Part shown: positions 6,031 through 7,271 of the stretch, one piece after another | Layout: every line of letters begins with the position of its first letter | Numbering within the stretch: the first letter of the stretch is position 1 | From: JACJYE01 sp964432875 | Lineage (GTDB): Bacteria; Bacteroidota; Bacteroidia; Chitinophagales; Saprospiraceae | DNA length: 7,271 nucleotides | Assembly (NCBI GenBank): GCA_964432875.1 | Contig: CAYSPJ010000195.1 | Span: 1-7,271, forward strand | Reading direction: 5' to 3' | Notes under the pieces: generated by a model | The model's input: the letters and a program-made list of their open reading frames with translations, nothing else | Told to the model about the DNA's origin: nothing | The model's database searches: none | Position numbers and translations under genes: made by a program

Positions 6031-7077
6031 ATGAAAGAACTCATCTTCGATCTGATGCGCTACCGTGAAATCGTGCAAATGCTGCAGCGCAGCAACCAGG
6101 CCCGGAAACCCGCTCGCCCCCGGTCTTCGGGCAAGGCCGCAGCGCAGCCCGGCCGCTCGTCCCCAGCCTTCGAACGGGACGGAAGCACAGCCCAACACGA
6201 TGTCCCTGCCTACTGGCTCATTGGGCAACTGCTGGCAGCGGGCGGCAAGCCCGATAGCCAAGTGGTACGGGCCCTGTCGCAGCGATTGCAGCAGGATACC
6301 GGGCGTGCCTTCCCCACCCGCAAGCTGCGCCTGTGCAGCGAATTCTATCAAGCCTTTCCGGCAGCGGAAGAGATCCTGCCCGAGCTGAGCTGGTCGCACT
6401 ATTGCCTGCTGATGAAAGTCAAGAAAGCGGCAGCTCGCGCCTATTACGCCCAGGAAGCGGCCCACAACCACTGGAGCCTGCGCGAGCTGGCCCGCCAGCT
6501 CGGCACGGCTTACTACGAGCGGCAAGCCGCCGCCCGCCCGCCGGGCAATCCGGTAAAGGATCATTTCGTGCTGGAATTCCTGGAAATGGCGGATAGCACG
6601 CCCCTGCCAGAACGGCAACTGGAAAATGCCCTGCTCGACAAACTGCAAGATTTCCTCCTCGAGCTCGGCCGCGGCTTCGCCTTCGTCGCCCGTCAGCAGC
6701 GCATCGCTTTGGCGGGAGGGAAATCCTTTTACATCGATCTGGTCTTCTACCACTTCCGCCTCAAATGCTTCGTGCTCATCGACCTGAAAGCGGGCACCCT
6801 GAGCCATGCCGACATCGGTCAGATGGACCTCTACATCCGCCTCTACGACGACAAATGGCGGGCCGAGGATGACCGGCCTACCCTCGGCATCATCCTTTGC
6901 CGCGAAAAAGACCAGGCCTTAGTAAAGTACTCGCTGCTCAACGAGCGCCGTCAGTTGTTCGCCGCTACTTACCAGCTCTATCTCCCCACCCCCGAAGAGC
7001 TTTCCCAATGGCTGGGGATGCCCGTGCAGCTTTCCCGACCACCGGGGCCGGGGCCGATGAAGAAAACCCTGTATTGA
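6031..7077 (+). CDS. DUF1016/YhcG-family PD-(D/E)XK nuclease
   Basis: A 348-residue protein. Residues 57-165 match the DUF1016 N-terminal domain, with PAYWLIGQLL (59-68), LSQRLQQDTGRAFPTRKLR (82-100), LSWSHYCLLMKVK (119-131) and WSLRELARQL (148-157). Residues about 176-335 match the C-terminal nuclease domain, with KDHFVLEFL (176-184), LQDFLLELGRGFAFVARQ (205-222), FYIDLVFYH (233-241) and FVLIDLKAG (247-255). Asp236 and the Asp251-x-Lys253 pair are the expected PD-(D/E)XK metal and catalytic residues, and IGQMDLYIR closes the fold. The family is widespread in bacteria, often beside restriction or other defence genes. Its substrates are poorly known. The first 56 residues are an unusual extension, helix then a Lys/Arg/Pro/Ser-rich linker. 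The gene lies 161 bases after cas1 on the same strand, so it could share the transcript or be independent. It is not a known Cas protein. Confidence 0.93.
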   Translation: MKELIFDLMRYREIVQMLQRSNQARKPARPRSSGKAAAQPGRSSPAFERDGSTAQHDVPAYWLIGQLLAAGGKPDSQVVRALSQRLQQDTGRAFPTRKLRLCSEFYQAFPAAEEILPELSWSHYCLLMKVKKAAARAYYAQEAAHNHWSLRELARQLGTAYYERQAAARPPGNPVKDHFVLEFLEMADSTPLPERQLENALLDKLQDFLLELGRGFAFVARQQRIALAGGKSFYIDLVFYHFRLKCFVLIDLKAGTLSHADIGQMDLYIRLYDDKWRAEDDRPTLGIILCREKDQALVKYSLLNERRQLFAATYQLYLPTPEELSQWLGMPVQLSRPPGPGPMKKTLY

Positions 7078-7141
7078 GGATATCATGGGGCCATCACTGG
7101 TTTTTTGCCAAGCCCCTATGTCCTCCCTCCTATCCCTAAAA

Positions 7142-7271
7142 ATGAAGCTCACCGCGCTATTCCACCGCACCTGCCGCAGGTGGACCTCTCGACTGATCGA
7201 CTCTATACTATACCAACTTGGGTTTCGCCCTCGCTTGGCAGATTGTACGCCCGGCCAATCCATAAGCATCC
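7142..7271 (+). CDS. Possible start of a gene cut by the window edge
   Basis: An ATG after the A-rich leader CCCTAAAA opens a frame that stays open for 43 codons to the window end. It begins MKLTALFHRTCRRW and continues with a basic, helix-compatible stretch and ILYQLGFRPR. I recognise no family. The reading frame is short and a perfect palindrome (7168-7182) lies inside it, so it may be chance. It matters because a missing cas2 or other cas gene could begin here. Confidence 0.3.
   Translation, partial: MKLTALFHRTCRRWTSRLIDSILYQLGFRPRLADCTPGQSISI
7168..7182. promoter_or_regulatory. Perfect 7-bp inverted repeat, operator-like
   Basis: CACCTGC (7168-7174) and GCAGGTG (7176-7182) are perfectly complementary around a single C. 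This is the shape of a dimeric repressor site or a tight DNA cruciform rather than an RNA hairpin. It lies 90 bases after the nuclease gene and just inside the possible frame starting at 7142. Confidence 0.25.

Noticed and set aside
6019..6807. Minus-strand open frame (262 codons) opposite the nuclease gene
   Set aside because: It overlaps the well-supported DUF1016 gene almost fully, and its translation shows no family features.
7087..7116. Terminator after the nuclease gene
   Set aside because: GGGGC/GCCCC can pair, but the stem is interrupted and the T-run lies in the loop rather than after the stem.
1..7271. CRISPR array
   Set aside because: I looked for regularly spaced direct repeats of about 25-40 bases on both strands and found none. 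The only repeat of note is the 13-mer at 1566 and 1659, which has two copies only.

Overview
This looks like a chromosomal stretch from a fairly GC-rich member of the Bacteroidota, possibly of the Saprospiria type. That placement is an inference. Starts are preceded by A-rich leaders rather than Shine-Dalgarno sequences (for example before positions 1327 on the minus strand, 2103 and 3835), and the protein families fit. No 16S or other marker is present, so the phylum is not proven.

Layout. Positions 1-1330 hold two minus-strand genes: a small two-helix membrane protein and a membrane-anchored SPOR-domain protein. A strong minus-strand terminator follows them, with a second terminator-like hairpin further downstream. 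Positions 1328-1752 form a gene-free divergent control region with a near-perfect hairpin and A-tracts. Positions 1753-3677 read on the plus strand and are less GC-rich: two small unrecognised proteins, an ECF-like RNA polymerase sigma factor, a long intergenic hairpin, and a third small unrecognised protein ending in a textbook terminator (3715-3750).

The centre of interest is 3835-7077. A free-standing retron-like reverse transcriptase (348 aa; NAxxH, YADD and VTG motifs all present) is followed 7 bases later by a complete Cas1 integrase (326 aa; Glu/His/Glu catalytic set present). After a 161-base spacer containing nested inverted repeats comes a DUF1016/YhcG-type PD-(D/E)XK nuclease (348 aa). 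No Cas2, CRISPR repeats, effector cas genes or retron msr/msd RNA can be seen in the window. The simplest reading is an RT-Cas1 module that could capture or integrate nucleic acid, including cDNA made from RNA, perhaps with an unusual partner set. It may instead be the edge of a larger CRISPR-Cas locus that continues past 7271, or a solo Cas1. The nuclease may be a functional partner or an independent neighbour.

The right end (7142 onward) may hold the start of another gene, cut by the window edge.
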